57,856 nt of DNA from Salisapilia sapeloensis (Eukaryota; Oomycota; Peronosporomycetes; Peronosporales; Salisapiliaceae): the NCBI GenBank assembly GCA_023334545.1, contig JAADVB010000109.1, positions 1 through 57,856 on the forward strand. The letters run 5' to 3'. Position numbers and translations under genes: made by a program. The notes beneath the pieces were generated by a model. It saw only the letters and a list, made by a program, of their open reading frames with translations, was not told where the DNA came from and did no database searches. The number at the start of each line of letters is the position of its first letter. Positions within the stretch are counted from its first letter, which is position 1. Positions 8,812 to 18,953 of this stretch are shown piece after piece.

Positions 8812-10259
8812 TCACTTTGTGATTGCAATGGATACGGCACCACCTGCCTTTATCGATAGCACATACAGTTCGTTATCGCTGAAGAAAGCAACACGTTGTA
8901 GGCTAGACCGGTTGGTATGGTCGCCATGGCCTAGTGTGTGCGTCAGTAGTCAGATAGAATAAGAGGATAGGAAGGAGATGTACCGAGGTTGCCATGTTCA
9001 TTCCATCCACATGTGAACAGCTTTCCATCGTTTGTGAGCACGAGAGAATGCTCACTGCCACAAGTTACTTGAACAACTTGACTGTCGGATGGAACGGATA
9101 CTTGCACAGGCGTGATTGCTTGCTCCATTGGCACGCCTATTTGTGGAAATGAGGAATGTAAGATAGTTGGTGTGCGGACGAGTGATACCTAACTGTCCAT
9201 GCGTGTTCCGTCCCCACGCGATGACAGATCCATTTTCGGTTGTACAGAGTGTAAAGTGCCAGCCAACGTCTAACTGCCTTGTGACGATGGGATCACCGTT
9301 TTCCATACGGACGATCGTTGGATGGAAAACTTTAGGTATCCGCTGGTTTGTATCGACACTTGGTGATCCGACTTGACCGTGTCGGTTGCTGCCACAACAA
9401 TATGCTTGTCCTGATGTTGTCTGGAATACAGAATGCTCCCATCCACATCCGACCCATGCAACTTCATTGAGGTCGGGAAGGATAGTGGGGACTGTAGCGA
9501 TGGTTATTTCTGGTCCTAGACCTAGTTGGCCATGTCGACCAACACCCCACGCAAATGCGCTCCCTGTGTTTGTAGATAGGAGAGCATGCTTCCAACCACA
9601 TGCAATGCTGCGAACGCATATGGATGGAGGTAAAGATTGCAGTGGAAATGGTTCAGATGCTTCTTCTGATGTTGACGTAGATCTTCCTAACACGGAAAAC
9701 TGCGGAGATCCCCACGAGTATACTGTGTGGTGGTTGCCAGAAGAAACGACTGCCAATGTGTTCCACCATCCACATGCGACTTGATGGACTGCATTCTAGA
9801 ACGATTCATTGCATCAGAGCTGCTGGTTGAGATGATGTAATACTGTAATCGAAGCAAACGTTTTCGATTTTACTAGACGAAAGAGCTGTAGGAACCGTTG
9901 GGGCATCTCTGGATTGAATATCTGCTGTTCCTAACTGTAACTTTTCGTTGTCACCCCAAAGGTAGAGGCGAGAATCTCCATCCAAGCCGACTGTATGACA
10001 CCCTCCAGTCAATATCGTTTCTGGATCAACCTAGACAAATATAAGCATAATTTATAAGACAGAATTGAGAACATTGCGCTCATACGAATTGCTGGTCAAG
10101 CTTTTGTGGCAAAGCGTGATCTTCTGAATCGCCCAAACCAAGCTGTCCGGACCCACCTACAGCAAGAGTGCCCTTGTAAGTGACCATTATAAATAATAAT
10201 GGTTATCATATGCATGAAAGTGCACCTGATCCCCACACATAGACTTGTTTTGATGCCAT
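8812..10259 (-). CDS. RCC1-repeat protein (SERGEF/DelGEF-like)
   Basis: Six exons: complement(8812..8930, 8984..9136, 9189..9795, 9860..10030, 10086..10156, 10226..10259), 384 aa, introns 52-69 bases. The exons join to a run of RCC1 blades: VYVWGSGGSGQLGLG, LYLWGDNEKLQLGT, VYSWGSPQFSVLG, AFAWGVGRHGQLGLG, AYCCGSNRHGQVG, VIAWGRNTHGQLG and LFTCGWNEHGNLG. The last blade, with the preceding VTCGSEHSLVLT, is closest to mammalian SERGEF, a putative guanine exchange factor linked to secretion. No other domain is present, so this is a single seven-bladed propeller. The exchange activity and its target are not established by sequence. The first exon is only 34 bases. The 3' end almost touches the stop of the convergent gene at 8804. 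Confidence 0.85.
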
Positions 10260-10441
10260 TCCTGCCTATAAATTTTCTTGTCACCTCTTGTGTACCGCTA
10301 AACGTACGCTATAATTACTCTGTGCACATTTACGTACATATATCAAGTGACGTTAATGCTACGACATCGTCTGCCGCTATTTCAAGCGCAAAGACGAGTA
10401 GACATCGTTTTCAAGTAAAACTTCCCATTTCTTTTCTTTTA

Positions 10442-10993
10442 TTACTTGCGGTATACTCGACGCGCTTCGTTCATCATCAAGCCGTAGAAACGTTTGTAAT
10501 CCATACAAGCGAGCAAGTGGTCCACGAACCACGCATACTCGTGTTCTTCAAACAGGGCTAGATATTGCCCATCATACGCTTCTCTGCACTCTTTGAAAAA
10601 GTCCTCGATCGAGATGTCTTCCTCTTCCAAAAAGTCTATAATCCACATAAAAGGATAAAGGTTGCTGGCGTATACGCATAAGTGCTATCGAACCTGTAAG
10701 CTGTTCTTCAAAAAGTGCTAGATATTCATCATACAGCTCCTTGTACCTGCAGACAAGTCAATCCCGAAACGATGTTAAAACAGTGACAATCAGACGCACT
10801 CGTGCTTATGCTCAATTTCATCACTACTCTTCGCCTCTACCGCCTCAGTAAAGACATCCGCATGCTCTCTACAGCAAAATTGTCAGTTTTTACACCTCTC
10901 ATCTATCCACAGTCTCTCGCACCTGGCAAAGTCGTCAAAGACCTTTTCAAACGCCGGTGTGGCACAGAACGTAGCTGCTCGTTGGAGTGCCAT
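10442..10993 (-). CDS. BART-domain protein (ARL2-binding protein/CFAP36-like)
   Basis: Four short exons: complement(10442..10635, 10694..10746, 10800..10868, 10923..10993), 128 aa. The joined protein reads TPAFEKVFDDFAREHADVF, then EYKELYDEYLALFEEQLTDF, ISIEDFFKECREA, and FVDHLLACMDYKRFYGLMM. This is the layout of the BART domain, which binds Arl2/Arl3 GTPases in cilia and mitochondria. All three introns (53-58 bases) sit at frame-preserving GT..AG sites. EYLALFEE and QYLALFEE occur 33 residues apart, suggesting an internal repeat. The protein is BART only, shorter than ARL2BP (about 160 aa) and far shorter than CFAP36. Presence of a BART protein fits a flagellated cell, like CCDC39 at 47 kb. 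Confidence 0.75.
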
Positions 10994-11196
10994 TTGTTTT
11001 CGGATGGATCTCCAAAGGTCGCATCTCTTCACAGCGCATATTTCGTCCAATCACCTTCGCCTCTGCATCGATTGGCCTCGAACCGCCCGCACCCGATCAC
11101 ACCTCTTCATTCTCTCTTTTTTCTCTCCTTTCCGAGCTTGAAAAAACCCCAAAAAAACTTCAAAAAAAACAAAAAAAAGTTTCCCTTCTTCCTCAG

Positions 11197-11284
11197 GTAC
11201 CCGCTTACCATGTATGCTGAACGAATCATCCACATGGATGTGTTGGTCTAGACAAATATTAACATGCATATGGCTCTTTATCAG
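11197..11284 (+). other. Probable 5' UTR intron of the PABP gene
   Basis: CTCAG is followed by GTACCC at 11197, and TTTATCAG ends at 11284, two bases before the ATG of the poly(A)-binding protein gene. A TATTAAC-like branch site lies about 25 bases before the acceptor. Upstream is a pyrimidine-rich then A-rich leader (11100-11195). 5' UTR introns near the ATG are common in highly expressed genes; this one is inferred from splice signals alone. Confidence 0.4.
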
Positions 11285-11286
11285 GT

Positions 11287-13242
11287 ATGGCGACCACGAA
11301 CTCAACTTCCCCCACGAACAGCCCCGCGCAGACTTCTGCCCCGGCTTCCAATGCTGCTCCCTCGGGCGGAGCTGCGCAGCAACCGTTCCACACGGCCTCG
11401 CTTTACGTTGGCGACATTCACCCGGATGTCACGGAGGTACTTGATAAGCATTTGATAACGTATGGAAAAGAAGTATACTGAATGTTTGTACGTCTCTAGG
11501 CTCTGCTATTTGAGATTTTCAACGCAGTCGGACCGGTTGCCTCGATTCGTGTGTGTCGTGATGCCGTGACCCGCCACTCGCTCGGCTACGCGTACGTGAA
11601 CTTCCACAACGTGGCTGATGCCGAGCGTGCGTTGGACACGATGAACTTTACGAGCATCAAGGGTGTCCCGTGCCGCATCATGTGGTCGCAGCGTGACCCG
11701 TCGCTCCGCAAGTCTGGTGTTGGCAACATCTTTGTCAAGAACCTCGACACGTCCATTGACAACAAGGCGCTGTACGACACGTTCTCCTTGTTTGGTAACA
11801 TTCTTAGCTGCAAGGTCGCCATTGACAACACCACGGGCAACTCCAAGGGCTACGGATACGTCCACTACGAGACGGCTGAAGCTGCCAACGAAGCTATTGC
11901 CAAGATCAATGGCATGCTCATTGCTGGCCAAAAGGTCTTTGTCGGCCACTTCCAGAAGCGTCAGGAGCGCCCGGACATCCACGACTGGACTAACTGCTAC
12001 GTGAAGAACATCCCGACGACGTGGCAGGATGAGGACTTGCGTAAGGAGTTCGAGCCGTATGGAACCATCGTCAGCGCCGCGACCATGAAGGACAAGAACG
12101 ACCCAACGCGCAACCGTGGCTTTGGCTTTGTGAACTATGAAGAGCCGGAGAGTGCCCACAAGGCCGTTGAAGCCAAGTCCGGCTCTACGGTCAAGGGTGC
12201 GGACGGCGAAGAGCTCGAGCTCTACGTCGGTAAGGCGCAGAAGCGTGCTGAGCGCGAGCGTGAGCTTCGTCAGAAGTTTGAACAGATCAAGATGGAGCGT
12301 ATTAACAAGTACCAGGGCGTCAACCTCTACATTAAGAACCTTGACGACCAGCTCAAGGACGATGAGCTTCGTGAAGCCTTCTCTGGCTACGGCAACATTA
12401 CGTCTGCTCGTATCATGCGCGACCAGAACGACAACTCGCGCGGCTTTGGCTTCGTCTGCTTCTCCACGCCGGAAGAGGCCAACAAGGCGATTGCCGAGAT
12501 GAACGGAAAGCTCATCTCTGGCAAGCCCGTATACGTCGCGCTTGCTCAGCGCAAGGAAGTGCGTCGCGCTCAGCTCGAAGCGCAGCATGCCCAGCAGCGT
12601 GCCGGTATGATGGCTGGCCGCGGTATGCCGATGGGCCAGCCGCCCATGTACGGCGCTGCCCCGATGTTCTACGCGCAGCCTAACCAAATGCCCCCGCAGG
12701 CGCGTCAAGGCTTCGTGTACCCGCAGCAGATGATGCCGCGTGGTATGCCGCGTGGCCCTGTGCCGTACGGTGGCCGCGGTCCTGGTCCGGCTCCTGGCTA
12801 CGGCATGCCCGGCTACGGTATGCCGATGCAGGGCGGTCGTGGTGGACGTGGTGGACGTCGCCAGGGACCTGCTGGCCCTCAAGGCCCGAACGGCCCTGGT
12901 AACCGCCGCAACTTCAAGTACACGGCGAACGCTCGTAACCACCCGCGCGAGAACATGGGTCAAGAGGAGATGGGACAGCAAGCTCCTGCGCAGCAGCCGA
13001 GCGGCTCGGAGCCGTTGACGTCTGCGGCGCTTGCGGCTGCGTCTCCGGAGATGCAGAAGAACATGATTGGTGAACGTCTGTACCCGCTTATCCATCGCGA
13101 ACAGCCTGAGTTGGCCGGTAAGATTACTGGTATGCTCTTGGAGATGGACAACGGCGAGCTCTTGCACTTGTTGGAGAGCCCGGAGGCGCTTGACGCTAAG
13201 ATCCAGGAAGCCATCCAGGTGCTCGAAGCGCACCAGGGTTAA
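11287..13242 (+). CDS. PABPC1: Cytoplasmic poly(A)-binding protein
   Basis: Join of 11287..11436 and 11500..13242 (intron 63 bases), 630 aa. Four RRMs are seen with their RNP2/RNP1 motifs: SLYVGDI/LGYAYVNF, NIFVKNL/KGYGYVHY, NCYVKNI/RGFGFVNY and NLYIKNL/RGFGFVCF (near residues 38-77, 126-166, 215-255 and 324-363). A Met/Pro/Gly-rich linker with an RGG-like patch follows (about 410-510), then a C-terminal MLLE domain (ERLYPLIHREQPELAGKITG.. near 574). The protein coats poly(A) tails and contacts eIF4G and PAM2 proteins. Codon use is strongly C/G-ending, unlike most neighbours, consistent with very high expression. The intron splits RRM1 just after its first helix begins (DVTE then ALLFEIF). 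Confidence 0.98.
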
Positions 13243-13486
13243 CTGGAGAAGCTTGTGCCCAGTCTTTCCGTAAAGGGAGGATGAGAGAGAATCGAAGGGC
13301 GGGACGTGCTTTCTGATGGAGTAGTGTAGTGGTAGCTAGACTGCGCGTAAGAGAGCAAACGATGGTCGGACGTGCCTTTCGGAAATCGTAGTGTTTATAG
13401 GTTGGGTCTAGGATGAATATAGATCGGATGGCAGATACAATCGTACTTTAGTGAATTTATATAGGTAGCAAGACACACGAGTATAA

Positions 13487-14407
13487 ATGGCGATGAGAGC
13501 TTGGCGAGTGGTGAAGCAGGTTGCTGCGAGACGGTCTGCTGTCGACAGTGTTGGCAAGTCCAATGTGATGCTTCAGGCCGCGAGTATGCAGGCTCGAGAG
13601 ATGGGGATCTTTTCAAAGGTCCGTGATACGGTGCAGCAAAAGATGGACGATCGGAATGTCGCCAAGCAAGGTGTGTCCTGCTGATTAGCATGTATGTGTG
13701 CAATTGGAGTAAAATGATGTGATTGCAGGAGAGGCGTATAAAGAGCAGATGCAAAAGCTAGCAACTCTTGATAAGTTCGACTTGGTTGACTTCCATAAAC
13801 AGCTTCAGGTAGATATATTCGTACCATTTATCTTGTGCATGCTGCTGACGAATGCATGCGCTTTAGAAACAAGCTGATGATGCTGGTGTCAATGGCTTCC
13901 GATCGATGCTACCTGGCTACTCCTCTATGGTATAGCTCATCACAGTCAAATGTAGGAAGTAGTCGATCTTAGTATATTTCTTGTAGACCGAAGTACAGCA
14001 GATGAAGAATTTCTTGGCCATTCTCGACGCCATGGATGTACGTCTGCACTACTTGTCTCTTGTATCTAAACTCCAAATCTTATATACGAAACAGGAAGAA
14101 GTGAAGAAGAATCCCAAGCTCGTGGATGGCAAATTCAAGCGTAAATTCATGCAAAAGCATGACTTTGTACGTTGTCATCTTCAACTTTTTACCTTTTCTA
14201 CTACTAATCTTCCTATTTTAGAAACCGGAAGACTTGTCTGCTATGATGAAAAACTTTGATCAGCTTCAGGCGATGCAAATGTGGCTGCAGAAACGCGTGG
14301 AGCGAGGTCTGCACGTCCCAGAGACGCTCGACGAGACGACGCGACTTATGCGTGCGGATCCGACAGGTTTCCCGACACGCAAGTTTCGTCCCAAGGTCCG
14401 TCGCTAG
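13487..14407 (+). CDS. Ffh/SRP54 M-domain-like protein, probably mitochondrial
   Basis: Six exons: 13487..13670, 13729..13808, 13867..13929, 13987..14037, 14095..14166, 14222..14407; 211 aa; introns of 55-58 bases. The N-terminus (MAMRAWRVVKQVAARRSAV) looks like a mitochondrial presequence. From about residue 40 the order follows the Ffh/SRP54 M domain: GIFSKVRDTV, KFDLVDFHKQLQ, FRSMLPGYSSM, MKNFLAILDAMD, PKLVDGKFKRKF and PEDLSAMMKNFDQLQAMQMWL. In Ffh the corresponding pieces are the FDL.DF helix, the LPGM loop and the helix-turn-helix that grips SRP RNA. There is no NG GTPase domain. The RNA-binding G-S-G element before the last helix is not kept (KFMQKHDF). Homology is my reading of motif order. 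A role in membrane insertion inside mitochondria is speculation. Confidence 0.75.
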
Positions 14408-14493
14408 ACATTCTAGACAGAGTAACAAGACATCGAATACAGAGCAAGCATGCGCGAATGAAAAGAAGAAGCGTAGATCTATTTCCTTGTCAT

Positions 14494-16352
14494 CTACTGC
14501 TTGGCAGTTGGGAACGATCCCAAGTGTTTCACCGTTCCAACGTCCTTCTCCAGTTCGTTCATAGCGCATTGGACAGGTGTATCATCGACATGCCCATCGA
14601 TTTCAACGACGAAGTCGTACGAGCGACGTTTTTCACGATAAATGGACTCTAGACGAGATAGATTGACGCCATGTTTCTTCCAAATCTCCAAAGCGTTCAA
14701 GAGCGAACCGACTTGATGCGAAATCTCCATGCTCAGACAAGTCTTGTCTTGTCCGGTGGATGCAGGATAGTTCTTGGACACGATGCCAAAGCGGATGAAG
14801 CTAGAGGTGTCGAGGACATCTCGCCACCGACTGCTTTCACTTTCATCGACGTTGAGTTTATAGACAGACGCAGCCGCTGAGGTGGTTACTGCGACACTGT
14901 TAGGATGATAGGAGGCTTGTTGGGCTGCTTCTAAAACACCAGGAGCAGGAACGATACGTGCCGTTGGCCACGTGCGTTCGATGACAGTCTGCAACGATGC
15001 GTTCAGGTCTTCTGGCGCAAAGACCTGAGCTACATCCGACTGACGGCAGCTCTGGGCGTTCTGACTGGCACACGCAAAGGTCTTGTAGAGGAAGAGCTCA
15101 GCAGAGACTTTGAGAGAATGGTGGATGAGCTGCAGCTGCGTCTCTTTCACCATACCAGACTCGGAGTCTTCGAGAGGAACGACGCCATAGGCTGTTTGGC
15201 CGGCAGTCACTTGGGTGAAGACTTTTGAGATGGATCCAGCGACGGAGAGATGCTCCTGATCTAGTGTCTCGTTGCCAAAGTGGTTCATGGCAGCAAGGTA
15301 GTCGAACGAGCCTTGTCCATTGGCAATGGAGATGGCTGGATGCGAGAGACGCTGGAGAAGGTATGCTACTTGCACGTCTTTCGTGAGTGGCATGACAAAG
15401 TCCCTGTACAAGTCCGAGATGAGCTGCGGGTCGACCTTGTGGTTCTTCTCCGACGCTGAGACGCCAACGTCTTGACCATACGTCGACGCTTTTAGCTTCA
15501 CGCGTTCCAATACTTTCTAAAGGTGCTGTGAGTAGATGAAGAGATGGAGGTATGTATAAAAGAGTAAACCTCTTCGACTGCTGGTTTCGTAAGCTCGTTC
15601 ATAAGTCCTTCTGCATCGTTGTTTCGAATCAATTCAGTGTATTTTGGCGTCTCGGCTTGGAACTTAGCTTCAGCAATGAACTTGCCAAAGTGAATGCGCT
15701 TGCTGAGTGCCTGGAGCACTGCCATATCAGCAGTAGCAGACGATCCTCTCTATCATGGATATTGAGTACAATGCAGCTACTAGAGTAGAACTATGGTATG
15801 TACAGAAGTGACGTCACTCGTGTCAACAGTAATGTCTGGTAGGATCTTGTTCAAGTACACCTTCATAATGGTGTCATTGATGTTAATCTTGTTCGGTTTG
15901 AGCACCTGTGGGTAGCTCGAGTCTGGTAGGATGGGGCTTGGAAGAGCGTGTGGGTAGAATGCATTCTCGTCAGGAGAAGTGTATCGACGAGCAAGAGCAT
16001 GAAGCTTCTCCGTTTCGCTAAACATAAAGTCCTACGTGATGAATTGAGTGGTGGTACGATGGCTTGAGGATCATAAAACTCTACGAGGAAGCTTCCGTCA
16101 AAGGCACCGAATTTGCCTTTCAAACCTTCATACGCAACGCTGTTGCTGTCACTAGAGTGCAAATACACTTCTGGATTGCGTACGAATTGAGCACGTTCGA
16201 TCAAGGCGAAGATAATCGTCTCCTCTTGGCTACAAGATGGTCATTTATGTACATGAGCATAATCGTATATTATATCAATATCATGCAAATACACACCGAA
16301 TGAGGATATTACGGAAATCATCCAACTTTACAGACTGCACTGGAGTCTCCAT
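14494..16352 (-). CDS. Chorismate mutase (eukaryotic AroQ) fused to prephenate-dehydratase-like and ACT domains
   Basis: Five exons: complement(14494..15516, 15570..15749, 15804..16031, 16085..16229, 16297..16352), 543 aa. Residues of about 1-285 are a yeast/plant-type chorismate mutase: ILIRQEETIIFALIERAQF, RRYTSPDENAFYPHALP, ALSKRIHFGKFIAEAKF, AVEEKVLERVKLKA and MPLTKDVQVAYLLQRL. The Arg and Lys positions used by yeast ARO7 are visible. A prephenate-dehydratase-like part (GQGSFDYLAAMNHFG, VVPLEDSESGMV, VAVTTSAAASVYKL) follows. An ACT domain ends the protein (QVGSLLNALEIWKKHGVNLSRLES). The intended pathway is chorismate to phenylpyruvate. The dehydratase TRF motif reads SSFIRF, so the catalytic Thr is replaced by Ile, and the SHPQALAQC region is not recognisable. 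PDT activity is doubtful, while mutase activity looks intact. Start chosen at METPVQ, 137 bases from the divergent gene. Confidence 0.9.
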
Positions 16353-16489
16353 CCTACTCCGTACAAGACAAATTCAGAAATGCTGGAAGAGCTCGTCGGC
16401 ACGGATGGCGTTGCGCAATTAAGTCGCGGTACTGAAATGGTACACATGGTACAATGTGAAGTTCCGAAGCACACTACTGGAGAAGCATC

Positions 16490-17809
16490 ATGTGGGAGGA
16501 AGACAAGGACGTGCATATGCCTGAAGTCAAGGTGCAACGCATCGTATGGATTGGAGCTGGTGCATGTATGGTGTTTTCAGCATTGGCGTCATTTTCACTC
16601 ATTCGTGGTCATGTCCGTCACTATACTCGACCGAATGCACAGAGTAAAGTAAGTAGAGATACCGTCGGAAAGATTTCTTCATGTCGATGATGTTGTATTT
16701 GTAGATTATTGGTATTTTATGGATGGTTCCGATCTATACGATCGATTCATGGCTTTCACTGCGATTCAAGGTTTGGATAAAAGGATGTAGTTAGAGAAAG
16801 AATGGGTCTGATGAATATGCTTGGTAGGGAGCAGCGTTATACCTCGACCTCATGCGTGATTCATACGAAGCGTACGTCATCTACTTGTTCCTGGCACTTA
16901 TGGTAGCCTACCTTGGAGCTGGGAGTGATGAAAAAGTCATAGAGGTACATTTTATCACTTCAAATAGCTCCTTGTGCTTGGTACTGATCATGTCTACCTC
17001 GGTAGCTGCTGCACTCTGTCCCAGAGATCCCACAGCCATGGCCTCTGAGAAAATGGCGTCCTCCTATCCGTACAGACGCATCTTTCCTTCACGACTGCAA
17101 GCGTGCATCCATGCAGTTCGTTATTCTCAAGCCCTTCATGGCTGCCGTCGCCATCCTGTTGCACGTGAATGGCAAGTACACGCCAGGCAACTTTAGCCCT
17201 GCGAACGGGTACATCTACGTCAGTCTCATCGTGAACGCTTCGATCACGTACGCCTTCTACTACCTTGTTCTCTTCTACGTTGCGTTGCATGCCCACTTGG
17301 CTCCTTTCAATCCCGTGCCCAAGTTCCTCTGTATAAAAGCCGTGCTCTTCTTATCTTTCTGGCAAAGTGTCATCCTCGCATTCCTCTCTCGTTTCCACTT
17401 GATCCATGAACTTGGCTCATGGACCGTGGAAAACGTTACGACTGGCATCCAAAACGTCCTCATTTGCTTTGAAATGTGTTTTGTCGCTATTGCACATTAC
17501 TATGCTTTTCCTTATGAACCTTACGTCGGTCTTCCGTCTGCCAAGATTCATGGACTGTCTGATCACTTGGCACTAGATGATGCTGTTCGAGACTTCAATC
17601 AAGTCATGCCAGTCGTCCTCCCGACGCCTTTTAAACCTAGTGCGTCGGTTGTTAGAGGAGATAGGAGATATAGGTTTATTATGGACGACGTTAGTAGTGA
17701 ACAAAGTACGCGACTGCTAGATGACGATTATGAAGGTCATAGTGGACGAATGGACGATGACGTGCGTGAAAAAGAGGTTGCCGCTCCACCGAGAGGGTGG
17801 CGACTTTAA
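16490..17809 (+). CDS. TMEM184/OST-alpha family seven-span membrane protein
   Basis: Four exons: 16490..16648, 16705..16770, 16828..16944, 17006..17809; 381 aa. The spans begin with IVWIGAGACMVFSALASFSL, then IIGILWMVPIYTIDSW, AYVIYLFLALMVAYLG, and further segments at about residues 200-330. Family signatures are clear: RPNAQSKIIGILWMVPIY, LMRDSYEAYVIY, FLHDCKRASMQFVILKPF and PFNPVPKFLCIKAVLFLSFWQ. OST-alpha relatives export steroid and bile-acid conjugates. TMEM184 proteins are tied to endosomal or vacuolar traffic, but substrates are unknown. The last 60 residues are a charged cytosolic tail. The exon-4 join restores LLHSVPEIPQPWP directly before the CKRA motif. The gene is divergent from the chorismate mutase fusion with 137 bases between start codons. 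Confidence 0.88.
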
Positions 17810-17941
17810 TTGGGATAAGTATCTAATGCAATGGAAGATTGATTGTATCTTTCTTGATTACTTCTACCTTCCTACATATCTTATTCTATCGTTTCCATCG
17901 ATATCACTTTTATCTTGAAGGCAAACGTGTATAGACAAAGC

Positions 17942-18544
17942 ATGGAAGACGAAGTGTATGAATCTGCGCTGGGTTACTTCCAGGCTAAAGTAGCTGAGAA
18001 ACCCTTTGATGCCGACTGTCATCACTATGCTGCTGTGCTCTTTGCGAATAAAAGGAATACCACAGCACATGCTTACCACTCTCGAATTGCTGTGTTAACA
18101 AAGCAAGGTGGACCTGAAGCAGCAAATGAGATGGCCTTGTCACTCATGCATCAAGATCGAGCGAATGAAGCTATAAAAGTATTGAAAGACACCATTAAGC
18201 GCTGGCCAAGTTTCCATTGTGCGTACACGAATCTAGCTGCGATATATGCAAAATGTGGTCGGTACAAGGAAGCTCTTCCGCTGTGTGACAAGGCAGTGAG
18301 GATCTCACCAGCGGATCCGGCGCTACATCGAAATCATGCTCGAGTCCTTGAAAAGCTGGGAAGAACGACAGAGTCTTTACAATCGTATCGTCGTGTTCTA
18401 AAGTTGGACTCGTCTGATGAAGAATCCCTTCGTTTGACGGCGCTTCAGTCGCTATCAAAGCGAAATGTCCCGCGAGAGACTACGTTAGCGACATACGGAC
18501 AATATCGGTCTCTCCGACGTGAACGCTATGACTTAAAACTGTAG
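17942..18544 (+). CDS. Small TPR protein
   Basis: Single exon of 200 aa beginning MEDEVYESALGYFQ. At least three tetratricopeptide repeats are visible: ANEAIKVLKDTIKRWPSFHC, AYTNLAAIYAKCGRYKEALPLCDKAVRISPAD and ALHRNHARVLEKLGRTTESLQSYRRVLKLDSSD. An upstream in-frame TTG exists but the first ATG is at 17942. TPRs are protein-binding scaffolds. Nothing else identifies the partner; a chaperone or intraflagellar-transport role is possible but unsupported. Confidence 0.75.
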   Translation: MEDEVYESALGYFQAKVAEKPFDADCHHYAAVLFANKRNTTAHAYHSRIAVLTKQGGPEAANEMALSLMHQDRANEAIKVLKDTIKRWPSFHCAYTNLAAIYAKCGRYKEALPLCDKAVRISPADPALHRNHARVLEKLGRTTESLQSYRRVLKLDSSDEESLRLTALQSLSKRNVPRETTLATYGQYRSLRRERYDLKL

Positions 18545-18953
18545 AGCTTTCAATCACAAGAGAACGTGACCTATGTAGTATCTAGTATCTCGCTTCTAGC
18601 TACTCTATATCGTAAATAAGAATGCTCTCTTTCGTGCTCAAGTGCACGGAGTAGATGTCTATCGCTGTGGTGGGATGGATGTAACGTTGTTGTGGTTCTT
18701 CCTGTGGCTATTTTTGCATGCCCTACACAAGTTCAGTCTCGTGTCTGACGAACTGATCTGGCTATAGTCAACGAGAACGGCCATGCCATAATAGCGGAGC
18801 GTTTCTGTAGCTTTCACACATCCATCGGCACCTGATCCGGCAATCGCCGTGAAACTTCAGCCTTCACTTCTTCATAAGCTCGATCGACTTGAACACCATT
18901 ATCCATTCGCTTTTCGACACAACTTGCAAGAAACCTTGGTGTACTCAGTGAAA
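18545..18953. other. Gap with a short antisense open stretch
   Basis: No complete gene is supported between the TPR and F-box genes. On the minus strand, about 18735-18850 reads AIAGSGADGCVKATETLRYY followed by GMAVLVDYSQ, which looks like real protein. It has a stop just upstream and no clear continuation, so it may be an exon or a remnant. The F-box promoter must lie in this interval. Confidence 0.35.

Noticed and set aside
11506-13233. 575-codon open frame antisense to PABP
   Set aside because: It mirrors the biased codons of PABP; its product is Arg/Leu/His-rich with no domain, and the + strand gene is unmistakable.
18849-18953. N-terminal extension of the F-box protein
   Set aside because: The frame is open but begins with GTG; eukaryotic translation should start at the first ATG, 18954. 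The same reasoning moved starts at 17942, 37646, 41802 and 42385.
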